A DNA stretch of 64,000 bases, from assembly GCA_963855995.1 (NCBI GenBank), contig OY979716.1, forward strand, positions 45,040,213 through 45,104,212, written 5' to 3'. Every line of letters begins with the position of its first letter. Positions within the stretch are counted from its first letter, which is position 1. Positions 34,034-43,216 of this stretch are shown here, piece by piece. Origin of the DNA: Muricea muricata (lineage: Eukaryota > Cnidaria > Anthozoa > Malacalcyonacea > Plexauridae). The notes beneath the pieces were generated by a model. It saw nothing but the letters and a program-made list of their open reading frames with translations. It was not told where the DNA came from and made no database searches. Both the position numbers and the translations under genes were made by a program.

Positions 34034-34777
34034 GGTTCTTGTTATGATGGTGTAATGGAGGGAATTAAATAAAGGATATATACAAAATCCAGTACAACAC
34101 ACACTCTCTAATAAATAAATTAGAGACAAAAAACGAGAAAAAAATCACTGGATAAAACAGACAAAATTCCCAAAAGCAACAAAAACAAAACTTAATGCTT
34201 AAAAAGCTCTAAAAGAACCTACTATTAAAAGGTGCCTGTGCAATTGCGTACAATTGACCCACAGACAACTAAAAACCTTTTAATAGACTACCGATAGTAT
34301 TTACCTAATGTAAATACTATCAAAGACGCGCCCAAAACCTGAAGGTAAAAGATGACCAAGAACCCCAACAGGAAGCGTCAAAGAAACCAGAAAAAAGTGA
34401 TCCCTGACCTTTGAGTCCCCTTACTCGACCGGCCCAACCACTGAAAAACTAGTACCCTCTACCTAAATGTATTTACACTATGTGCAAAATGTGGAGGGAG
34501 TTGCCCTGCTAGTCAGGAACAACGGAAGAACCAGCGAACTGGTTAAAAAAGAAAAAGAAGGGGATTTGTTGCCAGTCGGACAAACTGAGGCTAACCCTCA
34601 GCCGGACTGAGCAACATAAGAAAACTACTAGAAGGTGTAAGCGTAATGGCGTGTTTATACCCAAGCACAATGGGGGGTATAACTAGTAGAATCCGGCACA
34701 GTCGTGTTAAGGGCTCCAATCCCTAGCATAGACGTCCACACCTGCCCGGTCAAAGACACTAACGCGAGTACAAGTGA

Positions 34778-34792
34778 CTCGCGTCAGGTAAG
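34778..34792 (-). repeat. U1 target copy between LINE D and unit A
   Basis: CTTACCTGACGCGAG on the minus strand, identical to the first bases of the locus-1 U1 body. It is the duplicated target recreated by insertion. Confidence 0.85.
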
Positions 34793-35096
34793 TTTTTATT
34801 GCAAGTCCTGCTCCCGACACCAAGAGGGTCGTGCAATGGTCGCAAGATGAAATGCAACTTAGAAGGCCCCCGTTCGCGAAACCGCACTTTTCCGTGAAGA
34901 AAAGCCCGCTACAGGTACCGAACCTCCCAGAGCACGAAACTAGTAGGCCGTGAAGCGCTACTAGCTAAAATCTCCAAAAGGAGAACAAAAAATACAACCC
35001 GCTGGGCGTACGATACAGGAGGAAAAAAACTGCTGGGCGAACCATACAGTAAAAGGTGCCTGCTGGGCTAACCATACAGACGAAAACTTAACCTAC
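34793..35096 (-). mobile_element. SINE-like unit (copy A) in the U1 target
   Basis: About 304 bp bracketed by two U1 target copies (CTTATCTGACGCGT upstream, CTTACCTGACGCGAG downstream). It begins TGTAGGTTAAGTTTTCG, has about three tandem copies of CTGTATGG-TTCGCCCAGCAGG, then several hairpins (CTAGTAG...CTACTAG; CTTTTCTTCACGGAAAAG). It ends ATTGCACGAC...GACTTGCAATAAAAA. No open frame. It recurs after LINE B and LINE C but not D, so it is an independent insertion and probably a non-autonomous passenger. Confidence 0.72.
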
Positions 35097-35553
35097 ACGC
35101 GTCAGATAAGTTTGTATTTTAAAGATGGCCATTCTGTCCCTGCTGAGAGAACGTGCAATGGAAGGCCATATTTCAGGGTGTGCACCCGCACGCAAACGAC
35201 TGGGGAGTCGAGCCCCAACCCTGACTAAATATGTGCACCGGCTATTTAGTTTCCTTTCGGCGACGCGGCACTGGCAACATATTTAGTGCTAACATTTAAG
35301 ACAAAAGGACATATTGACGAACAATCCTAACACATATATCAAAGAAATGGACATATTGACAATCCTAACATATAGATAAACGAACGGACATATTGACAAT
35401 CCTAAACATAGAAGTACAAGAGGGACATATTGACGAACATGTACAGGAACCCTTACCAATTAACAATTAATTAGAATAATCTAACTAATAATAAAAAGAA
35501 AGGACGATGCGACACGCTAAGGTCACATCGGGAATTTAATAAAAGGACGACAC

Positions 35554-38500
35554 TTAGAAGGAGAAGACAAGCTCCTGGCCCTCCAAGTGCCCCAAAGAAC
35601 CACGATCAAGCCACTCTCGCTCAAACGCGCGAATTTGAGCAGGGCTCTTGCACCGTTTAAATAATAAGTGTAAAATGAATTTCAATTTGGCTATAACCCT
35701 ATTTAAACATTCACTAATTATCGGCGTCTTCTGACGAAATCGGAAATCACAACGAGCAACCCAGATGGTGTGTTTGACGACCAACAGCATGTAAATAATG
35801 ATTGTTGGAATTGCTCGATGTCGTGCCTCCAAAAACCCAAACAATAGCTCCTCGACGGTAAACCGACCTGCGGTTGGATTGGTGGTATTTAAGTTAAAGT
35901 ATACCCATGCAACCAGGATGCGAGCCAGCTCGCATTCGAAGAACAGATGCTCGAGAGTCTCGTCGTCAGCACGACAAAAACAGAGACTCTCAATGTGGCG
36001 CATGCCGAAGCTATGCGCGAGACGAGCACCTGTGTATAGCACGCCGTGTGCTATCTGCCAGTTGAGATCGATCACTTTACGGTCAAGATCGCAAATGTGC
36101 AACTGACTCCAGGTTTGAGACCAGTGCAACTGACCATAAGTTGGCAGATATTTCTGGATGCAGTGAGGCTCTTTGCTGTTACGAGCCTGTAAAAGGGCAT
36201 ACACATTCCGTGAGAATATTTGTTCTAAGCCAAGAGGTACATCAGAAGACGCATTTAAACTGAGCACATCGCCATTTGCTACGCCACCACCCAAGGTCTG
36301 CCATACCTTATGGATGGTTTGGTAGAATGCAGGAAGTTGTTTCATCTGCTGGCGATAGTACTCAGATAATAGCGCATTGCGTGGCTGCATGTCAAAGGCC
36401 GACATGTAAAAGTGCGTGAAAAAGGCTTTCCATTTGCCCTCAGAAGGGGCAAAGAAGCGCTTCAGCCACTGCAATGCGAACGAGTCAGCCTTATCTTTGA
36501 AGTTTATAACCCCAAAACCACCTTGGGCTTTGGGAAGGCTGACCGTTTTACGTGCCACAAGATCTCGTTTGCCCGACCAAAAGAACTTCCAGACTGCCAT
36601 ATTAATGCGTTTTCCGGCCCAAAATGGCACCGGAAAAACGTGGCATAAATGCCAAACCTGGGACAATGCCAGGCTGTTGATGACGACTGTCTTTCCTTGG
36701 AAAGACAGTTGACGGCCTGCCCAAGCAGAAAGTCGCGATTCCAAGTTACTAACTGCCGGTTCCCATGTTGGCGTGCTGTAGTAGCCAACGCTGAAGGTCG
36801 CTCCGAGCAGGGGTAGTTGTTTTACCCACTGCAACCCATAAGGGGTGTCTTGGCGATCCTTCCACGAACCGGCCCACATTCCTTTCGACTTTCCGCGATT
36901 TAGCCGAGCACCTGAGGCACATTCGAATTTATTATAGACGTTGAACGTCTCCTCTATGGACTGATCGTTGGTCACGGCTACGGTCGTATAATCAGCGTAG
37001 CCGGAGCATTTGCGTGGGTCCATCGAGTGCGGGATGGTAACGCCGGTGATTCTTGGTGACTTACGAATACACTCGGCGAGCACCTCGATGGAGAGCACAT
37101 ACAAGAGAAGAGACAAAGGACATCCCTGTCGAACACCCCGCGAGGGGCGAAAGAAAGAAGATGTCCAGCCGTTGATGACGACGGCAGATTCAACGTCCGT
37201 GTAGAATAATTTGACCCAGTTCATAAAATCTGGGCCAAAGTTAAACGTTTCGAGTACTCGATGCAGGAAACCCCAATCAACTCGATCAAATGCCTTCTCT
37301 TGATCTAAAGAGAGAAGGGCCAGGGGGAGGTTTTCCCGTTCGACGTACTCGAGGAGATCTCTGATCGTAAAAAGATTCTCGCTAATGGACCTGCCACGTA
37401 CGCCACACGTTTGGTCAGGTCTAATAATGCTTCCCATGACACCGAGAAGTCGTCCAGATATAGCCCTAGTGGCGATCTTATAATCCACATTCAAGAGACT
37501 AATCGGACGCCAATTCTTGGTGTCCAGTTTATCGTTCTTCTTGTAAAGAACGATAATCAAACCTCGGCGCTGTGAGGTGGAGAGTTGGCCGGTCTCAAAC
37601 GCAGCGTTGAGAACCCGGACCAGATCGGCGCCAACGGTTTGCCACAATGTTTGATAGAATTCCATTGGGAAGCCATCCGAACCTGGGGTTTTACACTTAG
37701 GCATACCCTTGAGAGCTTCAAAACACTCATCAAGGGTAAGATTGCCTTCGCAGCCAGCTCTCTCGGCCGTACTCAGACGACAATGGAGTTGAGAGAGCAT
37801 TTCGTCTTGCGCAACAGGATCACAATCCTGTGTCGTAAACAGGTTCGAATAATACGAGCGCCACACACCCAGGATCTCGAATGGGTCGTGACGTACGAGT
37901 CCAGTTTCCGGATCGCATATAGAGTTCATCGTCTGTTGGGCTTTATGGTGTGTTTCTAAATTCAAGAAGAAGGAAGACGAAGTCTCTCCTTCTTCGGCCC
38001 ATTGGCAACGAGCGCGCACCTGTGCCCCTCGTGCCTCGTGCAGAGCGATGCCTTGCAATTCCTGCTGGACTTCGCATAATTTGCCAAATGCAGTTCGATC
38101 CCCCCGGTCGAACGATCTTTTTAACTGATGCATTTGGCGTGTGAGAGAGGTTTTCTTGCTGCGTTGGTCGGCAGCTTTCGAACGAGAATACGAACGAGTA
38201 ACCTCTCTCAAATAAAATTTACCCTGGTCCCACCAGTCCATAAGCGAGGCAAAATCCTCGTGATGTTCTAGGGACTGCCAATGGGACCAGAAAAAGCTCA
38301 CCAGGCTGACGTACTCGGGATCTTTCAGGAGGGATGTATTGAATTTCCACACTCCTGGGCCCGAGTCTATCTTTGGCAAAAGATGGAATTTCACCAAAAG
38401 ATACTGATGGTCTGTGAGGAATGACGGATGGTATTCGCATTCCTCAATCGAGTCAGCCATAACTGTTGGAGCCCACACCATGTCGATTCGCGACGCACGA

Positions 38501-39099
38501 TCACCCGATCCGTGCGTCCACGAATACGCTATGCGTCCTGGATGTAATTGACGCCATAGCGCGTAAGTTTGCGTGTATGACATGAGCGACTCCAATGCAG
38601 CGACACTCTCACGTTTGTGCGCAAAGCGATTAAGTTCGTGAGAGGGATCTCTCATTCGATCCACTTCTGGATGGAGAACGGAGTTAAAGTCGCCCCCGAT
38701 AAAGACGGGGCGCGATAGATCAATTAAGTCTGTTAGTGATGTAAAATAGCGATTACACTCCGGGTTCGTGTTCGGAGCGTATAGCGAGACAAAACTTAAT
38801 TGATTCTTTCCAAAGTCTATAAAGACTTGTATAAAGCGGCCATGTTCATCTTTGATAATCCTAGAGATCTTATAGGTATCTTTTACTAGTATGGCGACGC
38901 CTGCACTCTTTGATGTAAATGAAGAGGAGGCGACGCGATAGCCGCTGTTGGCTAACCACTTCCTGGCCGATTCGTGCGAAGGGGTGTGCGTCTCTTGTAG
39001 ACACACGACATCAGCCTTCATACACTTTAACCAGTCGACCAGGGCGGTTCGCTTAGTGTGGTCATTAAGACCGTTGATGTTGACTGAAATCAAATTCAT
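35554..39099 (-). CDS. LINE A ORF2: endonuclease-reverse transcriptase
   Basis: 1181 residues. An apurinic-type endonuclease fills residues 1-235 (NINGLND 8-13; LQETH 34-38; GGDFN 135-139; SRIDMVW 203-209; TDH 229-231). The reverse transcriptase follows, with KKNDKLDTKNWRPISLLN, SLDQEKAFDRVDW, SRGVRQGCPLS and the YADD box, here YADY at 701-704 (codon 36990-36988). A zinc motif of zf-RVT type (CFCRADDETLEHLFFEC) lies near residue 1040. The protein nicks the U1 target and primes cDNA there. The second catalytic Asp is replaced by Tyr, so this copy should not polymerise although the frame is fully open. The start overlaps the end of ORF1 in another frame. Confidence 0.92.
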   Translation of the reverse strand: MNLISVNINGLNDHTKRTALVDWLKCMKADVVCLQETHTPSHESARKWLANSGYRVASSSFTSKSAGVAILVKDTYKISRIIKDEHGRFIQVFIDFGKNQLSFVSLYAPNTNPECNRYFTSLTDLIDLSRPVFIGGDFNSVLHPEVDRMRDPSHELNRFAHKRESVAALESLMSYTQTYALWRQLHPGRIAYSWTHGSGDRASRIDMVWAPTVMADSIEECEYHPSFLTDHQYLLVKFHLLPKIDSGPGVWKFNTSLLKDPEYVSLVSFFWSHWQSLEHHEDFASLMDWWDQGKFYLREVTRSYSRSKAADQRSKKTSLTRQMHQLKRSFDRGDRTAFGKLCEVQQELQGIALHEARGAQVRARCQWAEEGETSSSFFLNLETHHKAQQTMNSICDPETGLVRHDPFEILGVWRSYYSNLFTTQDCDPVAQDEMLSQLHCRLSTAERAGCEGNLTLDECFEALKGMPKCKTPGSDGFPMEFYQTLWQTVGADLVRVLNAAFETGQLSTSQRRGLIIVLYKKNDKLDTKNWRPISLLNVDYKIATRAISGRLLGVMGSIIRPDQTCGVRGRSISENLFTIRDLLEYVERENLPLALLSLDQEKAFDRVDWGFLHRVLETFNFGPDFMNWVKLFYTDVESAVVINGWTSSFFRPSRGVRQGCPLSLLLYVLSIEVLAECIRKSPRITGVTIPHSMDPRKCSGYADYTTVAVTNDQSIEETFNVYNKFECASGARLNRGKSKGMWAGSWKDRQDTPYGLQWVKQLPLLGATFSVGYYSTPTWEPAVSNLESRLSAWAGRQLSFQGKTVVINSLALSQVWHLCHVFPVPFWAGKRINMAVWKFFWSGKRDLVARKTVSLPKAQGGFGVINFKDKADSFALQWLKRFFAPSEGKWKAFFTHFYMSAFDMQPRNALLSEYYRQQMKQLPAFYQTIHKVWQTLGGGVANGDVLSLNASSDVPLGLEQIFSRNVYALLQARNSKEPHCIQKYLPTYGQLHWSQTWSQLHICDLDRKVIDLNWQIAHGVLYTGARLAHSFGMRHIESLCFCRADDETLEHLFFECELARILVAWVYFNLNTTNPTAGRFTVEELLFGFLEARHRAIPTIIIYMLLVVKHTIWVARCDFRFRQKTPIISECLNRVIAKLKFILHLLFKRCKSPAQIRAFEREWLDRGSLGHLEGQELVFSF

Positions 39100-41674
39100 C
39101 GTTTGATTCCAGCGTTAAGGGGAGAAACTCCGGTGAGAGAGGGAGCTTGGGACTGGACAACTCCGTAAGGAGTGCCCGGTTAATTTCGTCGATGGTGGTG
39201 GGCTCGTGCGTAGATTCGATGGCGTAAACAGGTGCGCCACTCACCAATCGATCGAACAACCCCTGCGACGAAGCAGGGGAAGGTAAAAAATCAGTTGACG
39301 AGGCGACCGAGCCTGGCGGCGACTCGTCCCCATCAACTGAAGGTCTGTAAAAGACCGGCGTGTTTATACTCGCAGGAGAGGAGATTGGCGTTATCTCCCC
39401 CCCTGGCGGCGATATGGGGACCACTAACAGGTCGTAAATTAACGAGGGATCTGGGCCGATTTCACCAGGCTCCAAGATCCCTATCTCAACTCCGATTAGG
39501 GGAGGGGTACCTCGTAGGTCAGGCACGACTTCCGAGGCCCAAGATACCTCCCCTTCGTCTCGAACTTGTGTGAGGATATCTTCCTCCTCTTGCATTAGCA
39601 CCCCTAAGGGCGTGGCCATAGGGTCAAGCGTGACCTCTGCCTCTGGTCGTGCAACGTCTAATGTTGTCACGACCGGCGCTGTGGCTGGGATTGCCAGTGT
39701 CCTATCCAATGGGACTAATGACATATCCTCAGCTGATTGTTGTTCTTGTTGTTGTCGTTGAAGTGCTACATCTGATGTAGCACTTGGCGCCTCTAATGCG
39801 GGCAACGATGGTGTTTGCCCGAAGGAAGAAATTGGCGTTGTTTGCCAATACTCGATAGCAAGGGGGTCGATGACCGATGACCCCGAAAGACAATAGTCGA
39901 GTTCCTCATCTGGAGGAGTTTTGGAGTTGAGCCGGCGTCTCTTATTCTTGTGCAACACGGCGAGGGGAATATCGTCCCTGTCTATTTCTGCCTGTGTTGC
40001 AGTGACCTTAGCCCTACCCCCCGTCGGCTCTGTCCACGTCGATGTTGTGATCGTGGAGCTCGATCGAGAGGTAGTTGTTGATGTTGTTATTGTGGCTGGT
40101 GTTATTGCCTGCGAAGGGCCACTTCGACGCCTACGAACCCATAGTGTGGTTATCGTGCGCACAGCGGTGCGCACTGGGCCAGATTTCGCAGCAGCCTGTT
40201 GTTCGGCCTTGATGATACTGGCCGCGAAATCTGCCTCCGTGATTCCCTCTGACTCGCTAGCCGATTTTATGGGCATGTTGAATTGTGATCTTAATTGTTT
40301 CAATTGCTGAGTCAGAGGTGGTGAAGTCGAGTGAGACTGAACTCTCAATGGACTGTCAGCCTCACTCTTTAACTGGATGGGTTTGGTGACCCCATCCAGT
40401 TTGGTCTTCGGATCAGCGTGATCCGAAGATCTCTCATCATCCATTGACTGGACGGATGATGAGTCTCTGATTTCTCCCGGCTCTAATTCGTCGTCCGATG
40501 GTGGTGGAACGTTAAACATCTTGCGTAAAGTTGCAAGATGTTGAGCCGGGGGCGATGTTGTTATTTCAGAAGTCTCCTGTGAAGGCTGAGTATCCATCAA
40601 CTCAGCCACGGCTTTGGGGGATCGAGCGACCTCATCTTTAGAATTTACGTCACCAGTAGCACTCGATCGACCCTTTGACAATGACTGGCCTTTGGCACGG
40701 CCAGCCTTCGATTTGGTCGGGAGAGATTTTGAAGCAGGAGCCTGTTCTGCCTCCGAAGATTTTAACATGGTCTCCTGCTTTTTATTTAACTTATTTCTTA
40801 GATCTGTCTCCCCCAACGGAGACTTCTTTTTAATTTGTGTTGTCTGGACCGTGCGCTTGGCACCGTCCAGTTTTATTTTGAGGTCGTCGTGACCTAAGGC
40901 AGGCTTATTGTTGTTAATTGCCTTTTTAATGCTCTGTTTGGTGTTGTTTTGAGCTGTGTTTTTTCCCGTCGCTTTGGGGAGGTTTTGTTGTTGTTGTTGT
41001 TGTTCTTGTAATTTCCTCCCCTGTCTTGATTTTGGGCAGTCCTTGCTCGCATGTCCCACCTCTTGACATACGTAGCATTGCGTGGGCTGCCCACGGTAAT
41101 TAAACACGACGGGAAATCCCCCAATGTTGATAATGCGTGGGATGGCCTTGGTCACGACCATTGACACCCTACGCGTGCCAGATCGCACGGATGGAAAACC
41201 CTTAATTGTTAGGTGCTGGACGCCAATAACGCGTCCGTAGGGTGCCAATGCTTCATATAAATGTTTGTCCTGCATGTGAAAAGGAGCCTTCTCAACGAAG
41301 ACCGACTTGACCTCCTCATATGCAGGCAATGGCGTTAAATGCACGCCTCTAAAATTAATGCCGTTGATTTCGGCGGCGTGCTGGTCCGATGATCTTTTGA
41401 ATTGGATATTGTATTTGAAGGGAGACAAGGCCTGCACAGCAGAAACCTTGCGCTCCCCAACGGCATTGATGAGTTCTTTACGCAGCTGCGGAATTTTGCT
41501 GTCCTTAACTAGGCGCGATGGGATATGGACCACCGTAGTGGTTTGATTCCAACGCTGGAAATCCGCAGCTGTAAATTTAGTGTTAGTGCCAGCATTGATG
41601 TTGGTTTTGCTGGCATTTGCATATGTGTTGTTGTTATGCATATTTGCAGTATTGTTATTCAGGCTCGTAGCCAT
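39065..41674 (-). CDS. LINE A ORF1: CCHC RNA-binding protein
   Basis: 869 residues from MATSLNNN; this start is conserved in four copies, whereas the ATG at 41728 is not. The N-terminal conserved block (residues 34-190: FQRWNQTT, KIPQLRKELINAVG, AYEEVKSVFVEKAP, YGRVIGVQHL) precedes a single CCHC knuckle at 200-213. A long basic then acidic, low-complexity tail follows (polyglutamine near 225, MDTQPSQ, ELEPGEI repeated). It probably packages the RNA and brings ORF2 to the nucleus. The last 35 bp overlap ORF2, so ORF2 is likely translated by reinitiation or frameshifting. Confidence 0.9.
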   Translation of the reverse strand: MATSLNNNTANMHNNNTYANASKTNINAGTNTKFTAADFQRWNQTTTVVHIPSRLVKDSKIPQLRKELINAVGERKVSAVQALSPFKYNIQFKRSSDQHAAEINGINFRGVHLTPLPAYEEVKSVFVEKAPFHMQDKHLYEALAPYGRVIGVQHLTIKGFPSVRSGTRRVSMVVTKAIPRIINIGGFPVVFNYRGQPTQCYVCQEVGHASKDCPKSRQGRKLQEQQQQQQNLPKATGKNTAQNNTKQSIKKAINNNKPALGHDDLKIKLDGAKRTVQTTQIKKKSPLGETDLRNKLNKKQETMLKSSEAEQAPASKSLPTKSKAGRAKGQSLSKGRSSATGDVNSKDEVARSPKAVAELMDTQPSQETSEITTSPPAQHLATLRKMFNVPPPSDDELEPGEIRDSSSVQSMDDERSSDHADPKTKLDGVTKPIQLKSEADSPLRVQSHSTSPPLTQQLKQLRSQFNMPIKSASESEGITEADFAASIIKAEQQAAAKSGPVRTAVRTITTLWVRRRRSGPSQAITPATITTSTTTSRSSSTITTSTWTEPTGGRAKVTATQAEIDRDDIPLAVLHKNKRRRLNSKTPPDEELDYCLSGSSVIDPLAIEYWQTTPISSFGQTPSLPALEAPSATSDVALQRQQQEQQSAEDMSLVPLDRTLAIPATAPVVTTLDVARPEAEVTLDPMATPLGVLMQEEEDILTQVRDEGEVSWASEVVPDLRGTPPLIGVEIGILEPGEIGPDPSLIYDLLVVPISPPGGEITPISSPASINTPVFYRPSVDGDESPPGSVASSTDFLPSPASSQGLFDRLVSGAPVYAIESTHEPTTIDEINRALLTELSSPKLPLSPEFLPLTLESNDEFDFSQHQRS

Positions 41675-42460
41675 GGTAATTTTAAACGAACTATAAAATA
41701 TATACAATAAAAGACCGTAGAGTCGCACACGAAGGCTCTATTCCAAATAGAGTCCTTCAAAACAAACGAGGAAATGACTCTAGGTCTTCGCTAAACACAA
41801 TTGTCGCCTAAAACCTACCTACTATTAAGGGACGCTTACGCTGGCACGTACTCCAAACGCAAGATCTGATCTAAAATAATGTCCCTTAATAGAATACAGC
41901 AAGGATCGATACGATGACCCTTACTGTGACCACGAAGAGTACTTCAATCGTATGAAGCACTCCAAAGACGCGCTCAAAACCCGAAGTTAAAAGATGAGAA
42001 GTTTAAGAACCCCGACAATGAAGCGTCAAAGATGCCTGAAAAAGATCACCCGGTGGCCTTTGAGTCTCCTCGACTCAACGGGCCCAACCACGGAAGAACT
42101 ATAAACCACTACCTAAAACGTGTCCGCAATACGTTATGGTGCAAATAATTATGCAGGGAGGTGCCCAGTTAAGCCGGACACCGGAAGACAAGGTAGGCTA
42201 GCCCTACCCACTGATCTCCGAAGAGACCAGCAAAGAAAAGAAAGGGGATTTGCTGGCAGTCGTACCAACTGAGGCTAACCCTCAGCCCGACTGTCCCCAG
42301 CAGAAGTAAACTACAAGAAGTGTAAGATTGGAAATGTCCGCACCAAGCACCTAGGGGGCACGGCTAGTTGTGTTCCTTCTACCCGGAGTTAGGGTCACCA
42401 ATACCCAGCATCGACAGTCCTCAGGTAAAAGGACGAAGGCACTAACGCGAGTGCAAGTGA
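41675..42460 (-). promoter_or_regulatory. LINE A 5' untranslated region with conserved hairpins
   Basis: Contains the inverted pair CTATTAAGGGAC / GTCCCTTAATAG (41821-41893) and the GAGGCTAACCCTC hairpin near 42270. Both are kept in B; in D and E the first pair has changed on both sides to CTATTAAAAGG / CCTTTTAATAG. Such paired change points to a working RNA structure. No promoter motif was recognised; elements inside snRNA genes may use the host snRNA promoter. Confidence 0.55.
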
Positions 42461-42475
42461 CTCGCGTCAGGTAAG
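42461..42475 (-). repeat. U1 target copy between LINE A and unit B
   Basis: CTTACCTGACGCGAG on minus, identical to the other target copies of locus 1. Confidence 0.85.
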
Positions 42476-42778
42476 TTTTTATTGCAAGTCCTGCTCCCGA
42501 CACCAAGAGGGCCGTGCAATGGTCGCAGGATGAAATGCAACTTGGAAGGCCCCCGTTCGCGAAACCGCACTTTTCCGTGAAGAAAAGCCCGCTACAGGTA
42601 CCGCACCTCCCAGAGCACGAAACTAGTAGGCCGTGAAGCGCTACTAGCTAAAATCTCCAAAAGGAGAACAAAAAATACAACCTGCTGGGCGTACCATACA
42701 GGAGGAAAAAACTGCTGGGCGAACCATACTGTAAAAGGTGCCTGCTGGGCTAACCATACAGACGAAAACTTAACCTAA
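42476..42778 (-). mobile_element. SINE-like unit (copy B) in the U1 target
   Basis: About 303 bp, closely similar to unit A throughout, with a few substitutions such as CATACTG for CATACAG. It lies between target copies at 42779-42792 and 42461-42475. The 3'-terminal stem TCCTGC/GCAGGA around ATTGCAC is perfect in this copy. Confidence 0.72.
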
Positions 42779-43216
42779 ACGCGTCAGGTAAGTTTGTATT
42801 TGTAAAAACGACATGTCCGTCTCTACTGAGAGATCGTGCAATGGAATGTCGTATTTCAGGGTGTGCACCGGCACGCAAACTACCAGGGAGACGATCCCTG
42901 ACCCCGACTAAATGTGGACACCGGCTATTTAGATTCCTTTCGGCGACGCGGCGCTGGCCCACATTTAGCGCTAACATAAAGGACAAAAGGACATATTGAC
43001 GAACAATAGACAATCGCAATCCTAACACGTAAAAGAACAAACAGACATATTGACAATTCTAAACATAAAATACGAACGGGACATATTGACAATCCTAAAC
43101 ATATACGGGAACCCCTACCGATTAACAATTAATTAGAATTATCTAACTAATATGATAAAATAATGGATGATGTGACACGCTAAGGTCACATCGGGAATTA
43201 ATTAAAAGGACGACAC

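Larger units (their letters stand above)
32324..34777 (-). mobile_element. LINE D: U1-targeted LINE with internal deletion
   Basis: The 5' end at 34777 follows the target copy 34778-34792. The 3' end at 32324 abuts the U1 body directly, without the SINE-like unit seen after A, B and C. It retains the 5' untranslated region, the N-terminal third of ORF1 and the C-terminal part of ORF2, joined near 33375; about 5 kb is missing. The 3' region keeps the AUUGCAC stem structure (32338-32382). Confidence 0.85.
35111..42460 (-). mobile_element. LINE A: full-length U1-targeted Tx1/L1-group LINE
   Basis: About 7.35 kb on the minus strand. The 5' end at 42460 follows the target copy 42461-42475; the 3' end at 35111 is followed by the copy 35097-35110 (CTTATCTGACGCG). 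Layout: 5' untranslated region of about 790 nt, ORF1, ORF2 overlapping ORF1 by 35 bp, and a 440-nt 3' region with four GGACATATTGAC repeats and the AUUGCAC structure. There is no poly(A) tail; the 3' end is precise. The same structure in B, C and D defines the family. Confidence 0.9.

Noticed and set aside
34793-35096. Treating the 304-bp unit as the true LINE 3' end
   Set aside because: A copy of the U1 target separates it from the LINE, and LINE D ends directly on the U1 body without it.
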